Assembly (NCBI GenBank): GCA_029207755.1
Contig: JARCOQ010000006.1
Location: 22,046,890-22,110,889, forward strand
DNA: 64,000 nt
Reading direction: 5' to 3'
Origin: Chamaea fasciata
Lineage: Eukaryota > Chordata > Aves > Passeriformes > Sylviidae
The position numbers and the translations under genes were made by a program. This document shows, piece after piece, positions 51,901-63,560 of this stretch. Position 1 is the stretch's first letter, and each line of letters opens with the position of its first letter. The notes below the pieces were generated by a model. The model was not told the DNA's origin, searched no databases, and saw only the letters and a program-made list of their open reading frames with translations.

Positions 51901-54900
51901 AAGAAATTAATTAGGAGAAAGGAAGAGGAGTATTTACAACTGACTTGACTTTCGTTTTTATTTGCATTTTACAAATGCTATACCACGTTACTATAGCCTT
52001 TCCCACATGGTAACAAACCCGTTTTTCCCCCCAGGTAAGAATAGATGGGAATAAGGAACAAGAAAAACAAGGGCACAAATGAACAAACATTAGGTTAAAA
52101 ACAAAGGCATCTTTAAGGAAAAATTATAAGCAACATTAAATAAAACAGAATGAAGATAATCAGTCCAAAGGCTGCGTTTTATAAAGAGAGGGTAGATAAC
52201 AATGACAGCACAACAGAAACAGATTAAGATTCCAAAACAGAGAAACTAAGATTTTAGGCTTTAAATGGCAGCTTTTTGCCACTTTTCAGCTAACACTACG
52301 TACACTAATACTTTCTTGTTAACAGCATGTAGAAGGCAGGAGAATGATCTGGTGACTCCATCTGTGGAGTTGCAAACAAATACACTGATACTTTGATCCC
52401 TCTGTAAGGTCTTACTAGATGTTAGCAGACTTGCATGGGAAAGCGGAACACTCCTAGATTTGAGTGGCAAAGATCAAACCCCAAATGACATATAATAACA
52501 AAAATATTATTCTTAATGCTGCTTTGATGTCAAATATAGACACAAAAATGACAGAAGTCTCACAATAAATTATTTCACAGTACTTCCAATGTACAGAAAT
52601 AGGAATTTGTTTATTAGACTTGATTACCTATTTTTTCATCAATTTTTTCTTCTTCTAGTTCTTCCGCTTCTGTTGTACAACGATATCCTTTTTTCTTAAG
52701 GATATGGCAGATAAGAATCCCCAACAGACCCATGATGAAGAAAACAGGAACCAAAGCAAAGGCAATATACTCTAGGTGTTCAGCCTTGCCATCACTGCCA
52801 TCCATTTTAGTTGTCAAAGTAGTTGTCTGTAAGCCATGGCTTGACAAAACCCGCAGAACCTCTCGATCTATGTAAATCAATAAACACATGTATCACCATA
52901 CACTGTAAGTCACTTGAAAGACTTTAGAAAATTACAAGCATGACCAAATCCCCACAGTACCTTCTGGAATGATGAGGACAACACACACTCTACTGGCTGA
53001 GTACTTACACCAGAAACAGCGAGTATTCCCTCTTCACCAAAACATCTAACATCCAAAAAGCCTGTGTGATATTTCTTCAATATAACAGTGAAGAACCAAC
53101 CACATTGTAGCCTGACAAGCTTGTAATCTCAAAGAGAGGGCTCACATATTTCACAGCCGAGTAACACCACCACTGCTCCGTGTTCATATCTGTGAGGAAA
53201 ATGCTATACCATTCCTCCAGGCCTAAGTTCATGCAAAACCACCAATAAAATGTGGATCCTTCCCTAATATGAGAGTAAATACAGGATTTAATATTGACCC
53301 TTGCATAGAAAAACTATCAGGTGGGGAAAAAAAAGCCATGATTTTTATTTTTCCTTTGACAGTGGGAATTCTCAAAAGAAAGAGCATCTACCCCTTATTC
53401 ATCAGAAAAAGGTGGGCTTATTCTTTGTTTGCCTGAGATTTGGAAATCATTTTGTATTTAAACTTGAAACAGGACATGAAAGAATTCTTTTTCTTGCAAA
53501 GAATAAAAGTTGAAGCATTGCGACACACTATATTCGCAAGTAAGCACTTTTGTTTTACTTAAGTTCTGAATTTCACAGATGTAAGCTCCATGTTATAAAC
53601 TGGGATTCTGACCTATCAAAAGTATAGAATATTTACATTAGAAGGGACACTTGAAGCTCATCAGTCCAAATGCTTCTAAAAGCAGCACTAATTAGTTCAG
53701 GTTTTGCAGGTAAGCTCGATCCAGATGATGAACATTCCACATTTCTGGACAATCTCTTCCAATATTAATACACTTTTATGTCCAATATACACAAAGGACT
53801 AAAAACTCAGTACTTTCTTGCATATCAAATATAAAAGTATAAAAAGTTCAACAACTCAGATAAATCCAAAATTACATGTTGCATACTCAAAACCTTGGCA
53901 AACCCTTAGAGCTTATACACATTCCCCACTCCACGTAATAAAGACTTAAACATTACTATCCCCAACATGCTTTTCTACATTCTAGTCTTCTCCTCCACTC
54001 CAGCTGAAAACAATTTTTCTGAGTAGGAAATAATGACAACCAGAAAGTGTTAGTTTATTATCCATCTATTTTAGGGTATTTCCCATCTACTTGTATTGAC
54101 ATGGACGAGGAAATTCACAATTGCTCCATTCATCAAACTCATTGAAGAATAGAAGAGTCAGCAGAAAACCATTTACATGACAGGGACAATTTCACAACAC
54201 AAATGTCTAGAATAATCCTCTCCTTTAAAAAAAAAAAAAAAAAAAAAAAAAGCCTCCACAAATTTGCAGGAAGAGCACTATTCCACAAACATGTCCTGCA
54301 CTGGCTGCATAACTAAGTTGCACTTGAGAAACATCAGCAAGGTGACAGACAGCAAAGAGAAGTCTGGTATTTATCCTAGTTTATTCATCTAGAAACAGTA
54401 AACATTTTACAATATTTCTGAATTTTTCAGAACAGTCTTGAATTGTCAGTTGAGTAGTATACAATACACAAGACTTACTCAAAGTGAAAACAATGGAAAT
54501 TATTTGAAATAATAACCGATAAATCCCGATTAATAACAAGAAAAAAGAGGTAACAAGAAAAAAAAAAAGAGGTATTAAGCATTTCACTAAATAATTTTCT
54601 AGAAAATAGTAGAAATGCAAAAAAATGGAAAGAAGCGCAAACAAATTCCTGAATAGATCTCAAAACTAAATGTTAAAGCAGAATCTCAGGATCTTTGCTT
54701 TGGACAAAACCAAAAGTTTGTTCCCAAAACCAAAAGAGAAAGCTATTCACTTTGAAGAGGCTAGCAATCCTACAGATCACTGTATGCAGAATTTACAAAC
54801 ACGTTACCTTCAGAAGCTCTAATGTATGCCTGAGTAGGATAATTGAAAAATATCTATAATTGAACACTTTAAGGTTGCAATTGTTTTACACTGCAAGGAA

Positions 54901-57900
54901 ACAAAAGACAGGAAAGGGTAAGGGATACAATCATATAACTGAGAAGGCTGATCTTACATGAAGTTTGTTTGCATTCTAAGATTTTATAATTCATGCTTTA
55001 ATATACCAAAATATAATTTCTCTTTTTTTTTTTTTAACTCATCAGGTAGCACCAGCCACAAAGTATGGCAGCTGATCAACAAAGTAGTTTCATTTACTTT
55101 CGAGGCAGCAGAAAAGCCATCTCACCAGGAAAGTATTACTTGGATGACTACAACATCTCAGAATCTAAGAAATCCAACTGAAACAGTATACATCACAAGG
55201 TCTTATGGGTATTAATAAATAAGCACCTTTCATGTTCAAATATAAGACAACAACAGGCAGATACTCTGGATTCTGTTGCACTGTACCCATTCAAGAAAGA
55301 ACAGGAAACACCTCCCTACTATCAACAGCCGCTTGCTAGTCAAGCTATTTTGTGGAAGGGTCACAAAGTTTATCCAACTCAACTTTTTGGGTTTTCTGCC
55401 TCTCTTTGTGGCAAGTGTGGCATACATTGCCCAAACACGTATCTATTTTCTTCATTACCATGGCAGGCAATTCCCACCAAATCTAGAGGGCAAGGGGGCC
55501 TTATCACATGGCTAGAGGTGCATGCCTCAGGCTTTCCAAGTCGTGGTTGACTGCAATTCCTCCAGATGCCAAGTGGCTTTAGGAGATCCCTTCCCATGCA
55601 GTTCTCTGCTACTCCACACACTGTGCTCCTGACAGACTGTAGCCCTGGAAACAGTTTTAAACTGGATCACTCAGATAATCATGTTTTAAGAAAAAAATGC
55701 CACAAAAAGTTTTTAAGCAGGCATTTTACTGAACCAGTATAGCCTGAGGTCTGGCAAACTCCTCTGTTAAGACAATCCACTGACTGAATATGCTGAACAG
55801 GGGAAAAAACAATGAGCAAGAACAGCCAAGTGTATCTAGAACAAAGTTTCCCAGAGTCATTTTAGTAACATGGAGTCACAGCCTCACACTATGTTCAAAA
55901 AATAAGGGCAGTAGCATTAATTATGTGCAAAAAATTTTTAACTGTGAGGGCAGTGTTTAAGGCCAGGTTGGATAAGGCCTTGAGCAACCTGGTCTAGTGG
56001 GTGGTGGTGCAAGGAGGGTTGGATCCTTAAGGTCCCCTCCAACCCTCAGCATTCTATGATTCTATTAAAAAAATTATAATGTCCAACATAATTATTTTTA
56101 AATCATCAACTTGAAACCCTGTCAGCTTGACATAGCCACTGAAAACAAAGATACCAATTTAACATCATCACCACCCTCCTAAAGAGCAAACCCCCAGGAA
56201 CCTCTCAGGTTGAGATTTCCAGCCTACCTAATATGTAACACCTGTAAAGGCCTGCATGTCAAGAACCATGGTTTGAATTCTTTGTTTTCTGTTTCTTTTT
56301 CTTTCTACATAATCGGCTTCATGATTTGGTACTTCTCCTTGCAGCATTAGCTAAAATCTCATCTGCAGTCAACAGGCGATGATAATCTAGACAAACACTC
56401 AAATAGATACAGCCTATGCAATTTGAAAGGAGAATTGTGCCTATACTGTCACTTTTTTACTGACAGAAGAACGTTGAAAAAAATCATAATTTATCAACTG
56501 AATACTTTGTAGCATAGATTAGTTTATTAATCAGATTAAGGTATACAGAGGTTTTGAACTAGGAAGGAAAACATAGTTAGAAGTATTTTTTTCATTTAAA
56601 AATTCACTAAATTAACATGTACACTTCAACATACTAGCTTATCTACATAGGCCTATGGGACTTTACTTTAGTTGTAATTAGATACCTAAAAATTCAAATC
56701 TCTCATTAAAATTGAACAAAAAACAAACACTACTAGTAAAACATTATATCAATAACACTTCTATAAAAACACCTCATTTACACAAAGTCCAGAAACTGCT
56801 TGATGCCACTCATTTTTTGTTCAGACACGGAAATTTACCAAAAGCAAAGCAAAAATATCCTAGAAGAAATCACCTTAGCTGAATCAAATACTTGGTGCCG
56901 TGTAACCTTACAAGCAGAGCGAAGCACTCAGCTTTCATTATCAAATACCCTACACAGTCTGCCCTCAAAACCCTGAGCCATTATGCCATAAAGCAAAGTC
57001 AAGCCTTGAGTACCTAAATGGGCAACACATTTTATGTCCCAAGTCACAGCTACATCATCCCCTACTGTACATTCCCTATTCCCTTTCCCCAGAGGCACAT
57101 TACGCTTAAATCAGACTGTTGATAGTTTACCTCATTCTCATGATGTATGACGCTGCTTCTCAACAGTTTTCATCAGGCCACAGCAACCTTCCTTGAGTCA
57201 ATTCATAAAAGAACTGATTTATTTCAGTGCTTTGCTGTCCTGGCATTTTTATACACCAGTCACTGTATACCAGTCTACACAAGAAAATTACTTGAAGATG
57301 TAATCTAAATGAAATTATTCACGAGTGATATTCAGCACATTTAGTGATGCTTAAGCTGTAAACAATAAATTACACTCATGCTACTAATTCAGATCCCATG
57401 TCCTCATTTGCTTAAAAATATATGCCAAGTACTAAAGTTGAATATTGCCTGCCCTGACTTAATCCTCACCTAAGAAGTAAAATATAAAGACAGTCAACCT
57501 CAGACAAGTCTTTTTGTTATTTGTATCTGTTATTCAGATACAAAGGTAGTGTTCTTCCACCTCAGCAATTCCTCAAGACAATTGACAGCACCTTCAGGAA
57601 ACAGAATGTAACAGCAAAAAAGTTAGCAGATAAATGGAAAAATATTTCATGCTTCATTAAACTGCAATTTTTACATGGCATAGACAAACTTTTCATAAAG
57701 CACATGAGAAATCCCTAGAAATATTTAATCTTAATCCTATCTTGCTAAAGTACAACTCAGATTCATGAAAAACAAATCCTTTTAACAATCAAGATCAACA
57801 CAGTTTAGTTCTTATATTAGCAATATACAACTCGGCATTAAAATAATGCATTGCTTTTCTAAATCTCCTATAATAAATTGAAGTATAATCTACACCTATC

Positions 57901-60900
57901 TAATTACTTCAAGCACATTCCACTTGTTTTTGTATTGTTTAATTTACAGAAAGTGGCCCATAAACAACAATGTAATCTTCTCTCTGCTCTACTGGTAAAG
58001 AATCCTATTTAGTTACTCTGGATTTTGCCCATTATGCCCATTCCATTTACCTTTTATGGCATGCTTTTTAAAAAGCTTTATTTACATGCTACGAATGTGA
58101 TTATTTGAGCTATCTACCTGCTAAAAATAAGTACATATATATTCACTATCTCGTCCATGAAGTTTAAGGAGCTACAAGCTTATATTCCCTGCTTTTAGGC
58201 ATGAAAATGAAACATAGATATCAATCTCACAGCATACAGAAACAAACTGCTGTTGGCCTTAATGTTAATTAATATTTAAACAAATCAAATATGATGATAT
58301 ACAATCTATTTAAGTACAAGACAAATGAAATACTATGGTATGGCACATGATCTGCTTAAACATCTCAGCACAGCTGGAAAACACCCCTCAGTAGCAACAT
58401 CAGCTTAGGCATTTCTCTCCCTTCTCACCATTAATGTGCCAGTCTACCCATCTGCAGAAAAAAGGGCCATCACTTAAGGTTCAAAATATTTAGAGAATAT
58501 CGACTGCATGGGTGGGTTTTGGTTCTTTTTGGGGCTTTTATGGTGTTTTGACTTTTCCTTTCTTTCATACCTGGATCACTTGTGGCTCAAATCACCACAC
58601 AGACCTACACACTGCTGCAAGAAGCACTGCTTAAGCTTTTTGTGGCAATGCCACAAGGAGAAATGGTCAGGCAGCCTGTGACCCCAGCTGCCCCTGCAAG
58701 GAAAAGACACCTGATGATGATACTTGGTGCTTCATCCTCTCCTGGCTCGAGAGGAAGTGTGTTTTGAACTGCAATAAACACTAAAGACACTTCCTACCTC
58801 CAGATATCAAAGACAGGTATGAAAGGTGGACGGATCATAGAATGACTTGGACTGGAAAGGACTTTAAGGACTGTGTAATCCTAACCCCACCATTGGCGAG
58901 GACACCTTCAGTAGATCAGATTGCTCAATCTGGATGTGTTCTTTCATTTATAGCGTTCATTTTAAGCATTATTTAGTGTAAAACTTCTTTCATATTAAAT
59001 GACATGCTTTTAAATTCAGGCATAAAAATAAGAACTCCTTGTATATTAGCTAAATTTCCTAAATACACACTAAATACATCAATCTCAAGAATTTAAGAAA
59101 CTAACTTTACTTTTAAAAACATTGATTTTAGTGAAGTTAATTCAATACCAGCTTGTATCTCCTGTCATTTTAGAAGTGCTGGATATTTCCTTAAAAGAAA
59201 ATAAGTTCTAAATCAGTTGTATACTTTCATTCAGTACCTTCAACTTACTCAGAGATAAAGCACTCTATTAGAGCTGCAGTAGAGGTTTCTATTATCAAGC
59301 TGAATTTAATTTTTTTTAGATTCTTAATTCAGGTGCTTTGCAGGGAAATCATTTAGGTAAATCATTTACTCTGATGGTAATCACGTATTCATTTAATATA
59401 CATCTTTAATTATTTTACCAACAGTAAATTTAACAAGAACATTTGGATGCAACTTCAAATAAATAAAATTTTTACAAGTTATCTGTTTCAAATAGTATTT
59501 ATCTATTGTGGACACAACAGTCAAATTGCTTCTGCAAAAATAAACAGATGAAATGACTAGCAATTTCAATCACAAGACAAAATATACCACTGCCCAAAAC
59601 ACACACACACAAAAAAAAAAATTAGGAAATGTTAGGGCTTCTCTGCCTCAACAGTCAGGTGGTAGGTACAGAAGAGAGCAGGCAAACCAGAAAAGTAGTA
59701 AAGAAGAGATTAAAAAAAGTTAATTTTCTAGAGGGGAAAAAACCCTTAAGTGAAGAAAACCTATTTCCTACCACTTGCTTTGTCTATTGTTCAAGGAAAT
59801 TGTACTTCGGGGAATATGCTTACAGTGAGTAACAAAGGAAAAACAGCTATCATCGAAGAAGAACACTCAACACATTTGTGAATTCCGCTTAACTTCTAGC
59901 TTCCTTGTAGTAATTAGAACCTGCAACCAGAAGTGAAATAAGCAGGAAGTGAGATGACAAAAAGGAAGCCACATGATGAAGGAACATACTGACAACTAAT
60001 AGCACACTGCCAACTGCCTTAGAGGTTAAGCAGGGCTAATTAAGAATTTCTGTTAGGAACAGACCGCAAAACCTTCAGCAGATTTGACAAAAACAGTATT
60101 TCAAAAAGTGAGCAGAAGGATCAGCCACGTTTCCTTAAAGCTCATTCTAAGTGCACCCACTTTGTGAACACCAACAGAAGGATCCAGGCAGTAAGTCTCA
60201 GGCATGACCCACCCGAACTTAACCCCAAACAGCAGCCATGGTACCCAACATTGTGTTCATAACCATAAAACACCAAGTTTTTCAGAGTAACTCGGGCTGG
60301 AGTCCTTACATCAGAGGCAAAATCTCTGGCTCACTGAAGTCAGTACAAAAGTTTTGACTGGAGGCAAATTTTGCAGGAGGTCTGGAAAGAAAGCTTTCTA
60401 CTCTTGAGAGGTAAATCTCCACCCTGACAAATACTTTACTAATGCCAGGTTTTTCTGAATTACACCCCCTATCAACACAATTCTGCAGTAAATTGTCTTC
60501 AGAAGTTTTAGACTGGCTTCTCTGACAGCCTGAGGGTAGGGTGGGGATTCAGAAAGGAGGTACCTGCTATGTAAGGTAAATCCTGCTCACAGGAAAAAAA
60601 AAAAAAAAAAACCAAAAAAAAAAAAAAAACAACAACAACAACAACAACAAAACACACACCTGAAAATATTACTGTATAGTTCATATAAGACCAAATAATT
60701 TTGAGTGCTGAGGTAATTGCAATAAGCACTGCAATTCCCTCACAGCCAGAAAGAGCTTGAGAACCAACAGGGAAGACCAAACCTAATCAATCATCAGTCA
60801 CCACACCACGAAGGCCTCTGACATCATCTAAAATTCATTGAGAAAAAAAAAATTTAACAGTATATAGAGCAGTTTTGTCCTGTTGAGAAAAGGAAAAATT

Positions 60901-62373
60901 TAAATATAAATGAAAGTAGGATTTAGTCTGTTCTTTGTGCAACACAATATGTGGTTGGTAACGCTGCGTTAACATATACAGAGACAAAAAGCTTATGGTG
61001 CACTGTTTACCAGAACTAAATTGCACGGCTTATGGTGTAATTGTTTTGGTCACCCCTTGAGTAGCATGTAGCTGCTACGGCAAAAATACACTGAACAGGT
61101 GCTTTACATTTGCATTTCTGTTGGAAAATTGTTCCTCAAATTTCAGTTTTCAAATTAAACACACCCTGTAAACAGCTACAGTTCATTTAATAAAGCATAT
61201 TTCCCCGGTATGGACATTAAAAAGCAATGAAATAAAATCCTTCCTGGACACATCAACCATTTAGAACTATTACAGATCATTGGTTAAATTTACAAGTGCA
61301 ATCAGCATCTAGTGAGCAGCACGAAATCAGTGCCACAAGCACATTATATCAATGAATTTATGCATGCTAACAACAACCCTCACTAGTTTACTAGAGTTAA
61401 AAATCAAATTTAACACAAACCAATGTATCTCTTGTGTGAGGAGGCATACTGCGATCTTGAGACAAAGCAGATACATTGACAGGAAGCATTTGCAAAACCC
61501 TGAGAAGAAAATTCTTTCATAGTTTTTCCATCTCTTGCTAGACTTGCCAACTTTTAGCCTGTGTAAGTACAATCCTATTCACCTAGATATATGACTAAAT
61601 TGCTGCCATAGTTATTAAACCCTACAAATGCACATAGCATACCAAGAGTTCTCCACCCGACTACAAGCTCAATAAAGCAATCCTGAGTATAAACATTCGT
61701 AAAAAGTCTGTATAAACCTCCATATACGCATTCTTTCACTTTCTGAAACATCTGTTTATAGCCTCTTCAAGATACCACTAGTAGGTAAATTGCATAGTAA
61801 TCACAGCGTGTATAAACATGTAGTAATATGCTGAAGTAACAGCCAAAGAGCAAATTGGTTTTTATGTGTTACTATATATATATATATATATGATCATGAT
61901 CAAGAAGAGAAGAAAAATGCATAATTTCTGTCCTCCTACTACTTTTGCATATAAAACCTCAGGTTCTCAGATAGCAGCTACCAGTCAATATAAATCTGAA
62001 ATTCAAGGTGTCTAGTGGTATTTCTTTCTTTCCACTCTCCTGAAGCACTGGATGACAAGCCTTCCATTCCTCTTGCTTCCAGAAAATGAACAGCATATAG
62101 TAGATATCTCAAATTCTTCTGACGAAGCTTGTTTGCACCAAGTAATATACAAATATACACAAGGAACGCCAGAAAGAAATGTTCCTGGATTTATTCTTTG
62201 CTAGGAAGTATGGCCATCTTTACTCTTTCCATTAAGTTGAAAGTTTACTCTCACTCAAGCTGGAATACTCTTACTTATGTCATACCTCCCAAAGCTAATA
62301 CAGCTGATCAAGCTGAAAGTAGAAATGAGTACCAATTTTTAATACAAGTGTTTGAGCATCACAGACAATGCAC

Positions 62374-62415
<42 letters not shown>

Positions 62416-63094
62416 CACTTCAGACTACACAAGCAACAAATTCTGCTTCATTTTGAGATTATTAGTACCTTAACAGTTGTGGTTAGACATAAACAAAGAA
62501 AATGTCATTTTAAACTAACTTCCCCTGGTGACTGTATGTGTACAAGGGCTCTTCGGAGTTCTCAAGGGTTACAGTCAACTTTTAAATTCCAAAACCCAAA
62601 TGCTGAGCCAAGCTTAACCTCACAATCAGGGTAAAATATAAACAATTCCTTAATGCACTTCTTTCTTAAGAGCCATCAGATTCCACTTCAAGTGAATCAA
62701 CTACGGAGGAGTTGCCAGACACGAGCTCGTACCGCTCATTATAGTTTTTGTTATGTTTGTTTTTTTCCCCTCGCCACTCCTGACCATAAGCTGCTACATC
62801 ACGAGGCCGGGATGTCGCGACAGTAAGCACCGTGTGATGGCCGAGGGCACCCGCAGCCCGCCCGAGCGGGACCCGGCAGCGCCCGCCCCGAGCGCCCCCG
62901 CCGCGCATCGCTGACGGGCGGGACAAACTTCAGCCGCTGCGGAGTCTCGACCAGTTCCCAGCCCGCTCCCCCGGACGGGGACGCGCCCCTGCCTTGACGC
63001 TCTCCTCCCTCGACCCCCGCAGGGACTAGAAAGTCGGGGACCCCGAGGAAACCGCGTCGGCCCCCAGCAGAAGCAGCGGGATCAGCCCAGGCAT
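45758..63094 (-). CDS. RELL1: RELL1, RELT-like protein 1 (six exons, first one tentative)
   Basis: RELL1 is a small single-pass membrane protein of the RELT family, which engages the stress kinases OSR1/SPAK. The five placed exons (52867-52628, 50867-50796, 49523-49466, 46835-46596, 45938-45758) splice in compatible phases to 262 codons plus TAA. In order they give a short Thr/Ser-rich ectodomain, a transmembrane helix (FALVPVFFIMGLLGILICHI), KKKGYRC just inside, acidic EEEKIDEKIE, NENSDTVGQIV-like sequence, a run of SP/TP sites, a Cys/His cluster, EVTVLSVG, RFRV and a Lys/Ser tail. With a signal-peptide exon of 14-22 residues the total is near 280, against 271 in human. The C-terminus carries a 12-residue duplication. 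The signal exon in the CpG island is a candidate only. Confidence 0.93.
45773..45844 (-). repeat. RELL1: 12-codon tandem duplication inside the RELL1 C-terminus
   Basis: Two 36-nt units lie head to tail, 45844-45809 (PATPAKQDVSEA) and 45808-45773 (PATPVKQDMQER). Several differences fall at CpG sites (ACG to ACA, GCG to GTG). The second unit keeps the valine found in the single human unit, so the first is probably the added or more altered copy. Confidence 0.9.
45939..46595 (-). other. RELL1: RELL1 intron 5
   Basis: A 657-bp phase 2 intron with GTAAGG donor and CCCCTCAG acceptor. No other feature is seen. Confidence 0.9.
46596..46835 (-). CDS. RELL1: RELL1 exon 5, SP/TP-rich stretch and Cys/His cluster
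   Basis: A 240-nt exon after acceptor CCTACAG. The start SPLSPTSPESPVSPGTPLSP packs six SP/TP sites in about 20 residues, candidate targets of proline-directed kinases. Next come Cys and His residues (HSCKAHHFHTVGGVVEKDVC, then TRCSHKRWH), an arrangement conserved in the family that might bind metal, although that is inference. The exon ends EVTVLSVG plus AG at donor GTAAGG. Confidence 0.95.
46836..49465 (-). other. RELL1: RELL1 intron 4
   Basis: A 2,630-bp phase 2 intron (donor GTAATT, acceptor CCTACAG). It contains a short ATCTA pentanucleotide repeat at about 47404-47428 and a 39-bp tandem duplication starting at 48965. Open frames inside it (such as 47200-47421, +) have no support. Confidence 0.85.
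48965..49036. repeat. 39-bp tandem duplication in RELL1 intron 4
   Basis: AAACAGGTGTGCAG followed by ACCAATGTCTATTGC occurs twice with a 39-bp period (starts 48965 and 49004). The copies differ by a few bases, so the duplication is fairly recent but not brand new. Confidence 0.85.
49466..49523 (-). CDS. RELL1: RELL1 exon 4
   Basis: A 58-nt exon between acceptor TCATTGCAG and donor GAAAG/GTAATT. It encodes ANADVLKAMVADSSVFEPE with a split first and last codon, closely matching the corresponding human segment (ANADVLKAMVAD). It is too short to be detected as an open frame and was found from the splice phases. Confidence 0.93.
49524..50795 (-). other. RELL1: RELL1 intron 3
   Basis: A 1,272-bp phase 1 intron with GTATAG donor and TTGCAG acceptor. 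A-rich low-complexity patches occur near 49990-50060. No gene or transposon is recognised. Confidence 0.88.
50796..50867 (-). CDS. RELL1: RELL1 exon 3
   Basis: A 72-nt exon after acceptor TTTGCACAG. With the preceding G it reads EMNETIHENSDTVGQIVNYI then MKNE, matching the conserved ENSDTVGQIV block of RELL1, and ends at donor GTATAG. The phase is 1 at both ends. Confidence 0.95.
50868..52627 (-). other. RELL1: RELL1 intron 2
   Basis: A 1,760-bp phase 1 intron with GTAATC donor and TTTGCACAG acceptor. No repeats are recognised apart from short A runs. Confidence 0.88.
52628..52867 (-). CDS. RELL1: RELL1 exon 2, ectodomain and transmembrane segment
   Basis: The most likely acceptor is TTTACATAG before 52867, giving a 240-nt exon that is phase 1 at both ends. 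It encodes a short polar ectodomain (HGLQTTTLTTKMDGSDGKAE), EYIAFALVPVFFIMGLLGIL and ICHILKKKGYRCTTEAEELE. The membrane helix and KKKGYRCTTEAE are the family's most conserved part. A weaker internal acceptor (TTACAG before 52826, phase 0) is possible, and the choice depends on exon 1. Confidence 0.93.
53632..53766 (-). mobile_element. Probable ancient CR1 fragment
   Basis: The + strand reads TTAGAAGGGACACTTGAAGC, then TCATCAGTCCAAATGC and, 90 bp on, GGACAATCTCTTCCAA. These are recognisable but weak echoes of reversed CR1 3' sequence. The divergence is too high for more than a tentative call. Confidence 0.4.
54227..54251 (+). repeat. Poly(A) homopolymer, 25 bases
   Basis: An uninterrupted A run in RELL1 intron 1, which would be poly(U) in the RELL1 pre-mRNA. 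Confidence 0.95.
55941..56066 (+). mobile_element. CR1 LINE 3'-end fragment
   Basis: Contains GGCCAGGTTGGATAAGGCCT, then GAGCAACCTGGTCTAGTGGG and CCCTCCAACCCTCAGCATTC, ending ATTCTATGATTCTATT, the terminal octamer repeat of CR1. It lies on the + strand, opposite to RELL1. It is about 126 bp of 3' UTR and last coding sequence, with no usable frame. Confidence 0.9.
58832..58940 (-). mobile_element. CR1 LINE 3'-end fragment
   Basis: The + strand shows ATCATAGAATGACTTGGACT, then GGAAAGGACTTTAAGGACTG and GAGGACACCTTCAGTAGATC, a reversed CR1 3' end. It is diverged and 5'-truncated. Confidence 0.82.
60594..60659 (+). repeat. Compound (A)n/(CAA)n microsatellite
   Basis: Eighteen A, CC, sixteen A, then a run of CAA/AAC repeats and a short CA stretch. 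The decay of a poly(A) tract into CAA repeats is a common origin for such compound repeats. Confidence 0.93.
62375..62414 (+). repeat. Poly(A) homopolymer, 40 bases
   Basis: An uninterrupted run of 40 A about 0.4 kb from the RELL1 CpG island, inside RELL1 intron 1. The length may be inexact. Confidence 0.95.
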
Positions 63095-63560
63095 CAGAGC
63101 GGCGAGTGAGGCCGTCCCGCCCAGCGAGGTTACAGCCCGCGGGGCGGTCACAGCCCTCGGCCGCCGCGGGGGAACGAGGGGGTCGCGGATTGAAGCGTCC
63201 CACCGCGGCGAAGGACCGAGGCCGCAGCGACCCACCGAGAGCGGAGCTGTTGCCCAGCCAGTCAGCCGTCAGGCCCAGCGATGGCGCAGTCGGCGGGATC
63301 CCGCCAGTCGCTGCCGGAGCCATTCCCGACGCCTTGCCCGCGCCGCTCCGCGTTGGCAGCGGGACCGCCGCCGCCCCGCCCTCCCCGGCCCGGCCCAGCG
63401 GCGGCGGGGCGCGCCCAGCCCGCACGGCGCCTGCGCGGGGCCGCCGGCCCGGGGCGGTGCTGCCCGGCGGCGCCCGCCCTGACGAAGCTGCCGTGGGGAA
63501 TCGTTGAGCCGGGGTGGTGGTGTCTGGCTTTAACGGCGTCCAAGCCGTTTCTTGTACGCT
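62800..63560. promoter_or_regulatory. RELL1: CpG island, RELL1 promoter region
   Basis: A dense CpG stretch with very high GC content starts abruptly near 62800 and fades after about 63560. GC boxes are visible (GGGGCGGTGC near 63452, GCGGCGGGGC near 63391, CCCGCCCCGAG at 62882). No TATA box is seen, as expected for a broadly expressed gene. Its place at the 5' side of RELL1 supports a promoter. The island is also open to divergent transcription on the + strand, but I see no clear second gene. Long open frames here are products of GC-rich composition. Confidence 0.8.
63053..63094 (-). CDS. RELL1: Candidate RELL1 exon 1, signal peptide
   Basis: An ATG at 63094 opens MPGLIPLLLLGADAVSSGSP before a TAG at 63028-63026. 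The hydrophobic PGLIPLLLLGADA core followed by AVSS resembles the human signal peptide, which ends GGAVSS. The listed right border uses a possible donor GCG/GTTTCC after codon 14; GGG/GTCCCC after 17 codons plus two bases is the alternative. Neither gives the phase 1 end needed for the best exon 2 acceptor, and the GCG border would fit only the weaker acceptor before 52826. The exon is plausible but its end is unproven, and a local sequence error is possible. Confidence 0.45.

Larger units (their letters stand above)
52868..63052 (-). other. RELL1: RELL1 intron 1 (about 10 kb)
   Basis: This large first intron holds two clear CR1 fragments (55.9 and 58.8 kb), one doubtful CR1 trace (53.6 kb), A runs at 54227-54251, 60594-60659 and 62375-62414, a short TA repeat near 61873-61891, and no other recognisable gene. 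Its exact right border depends on the unsettled exon 1. Confidence 0.7.
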
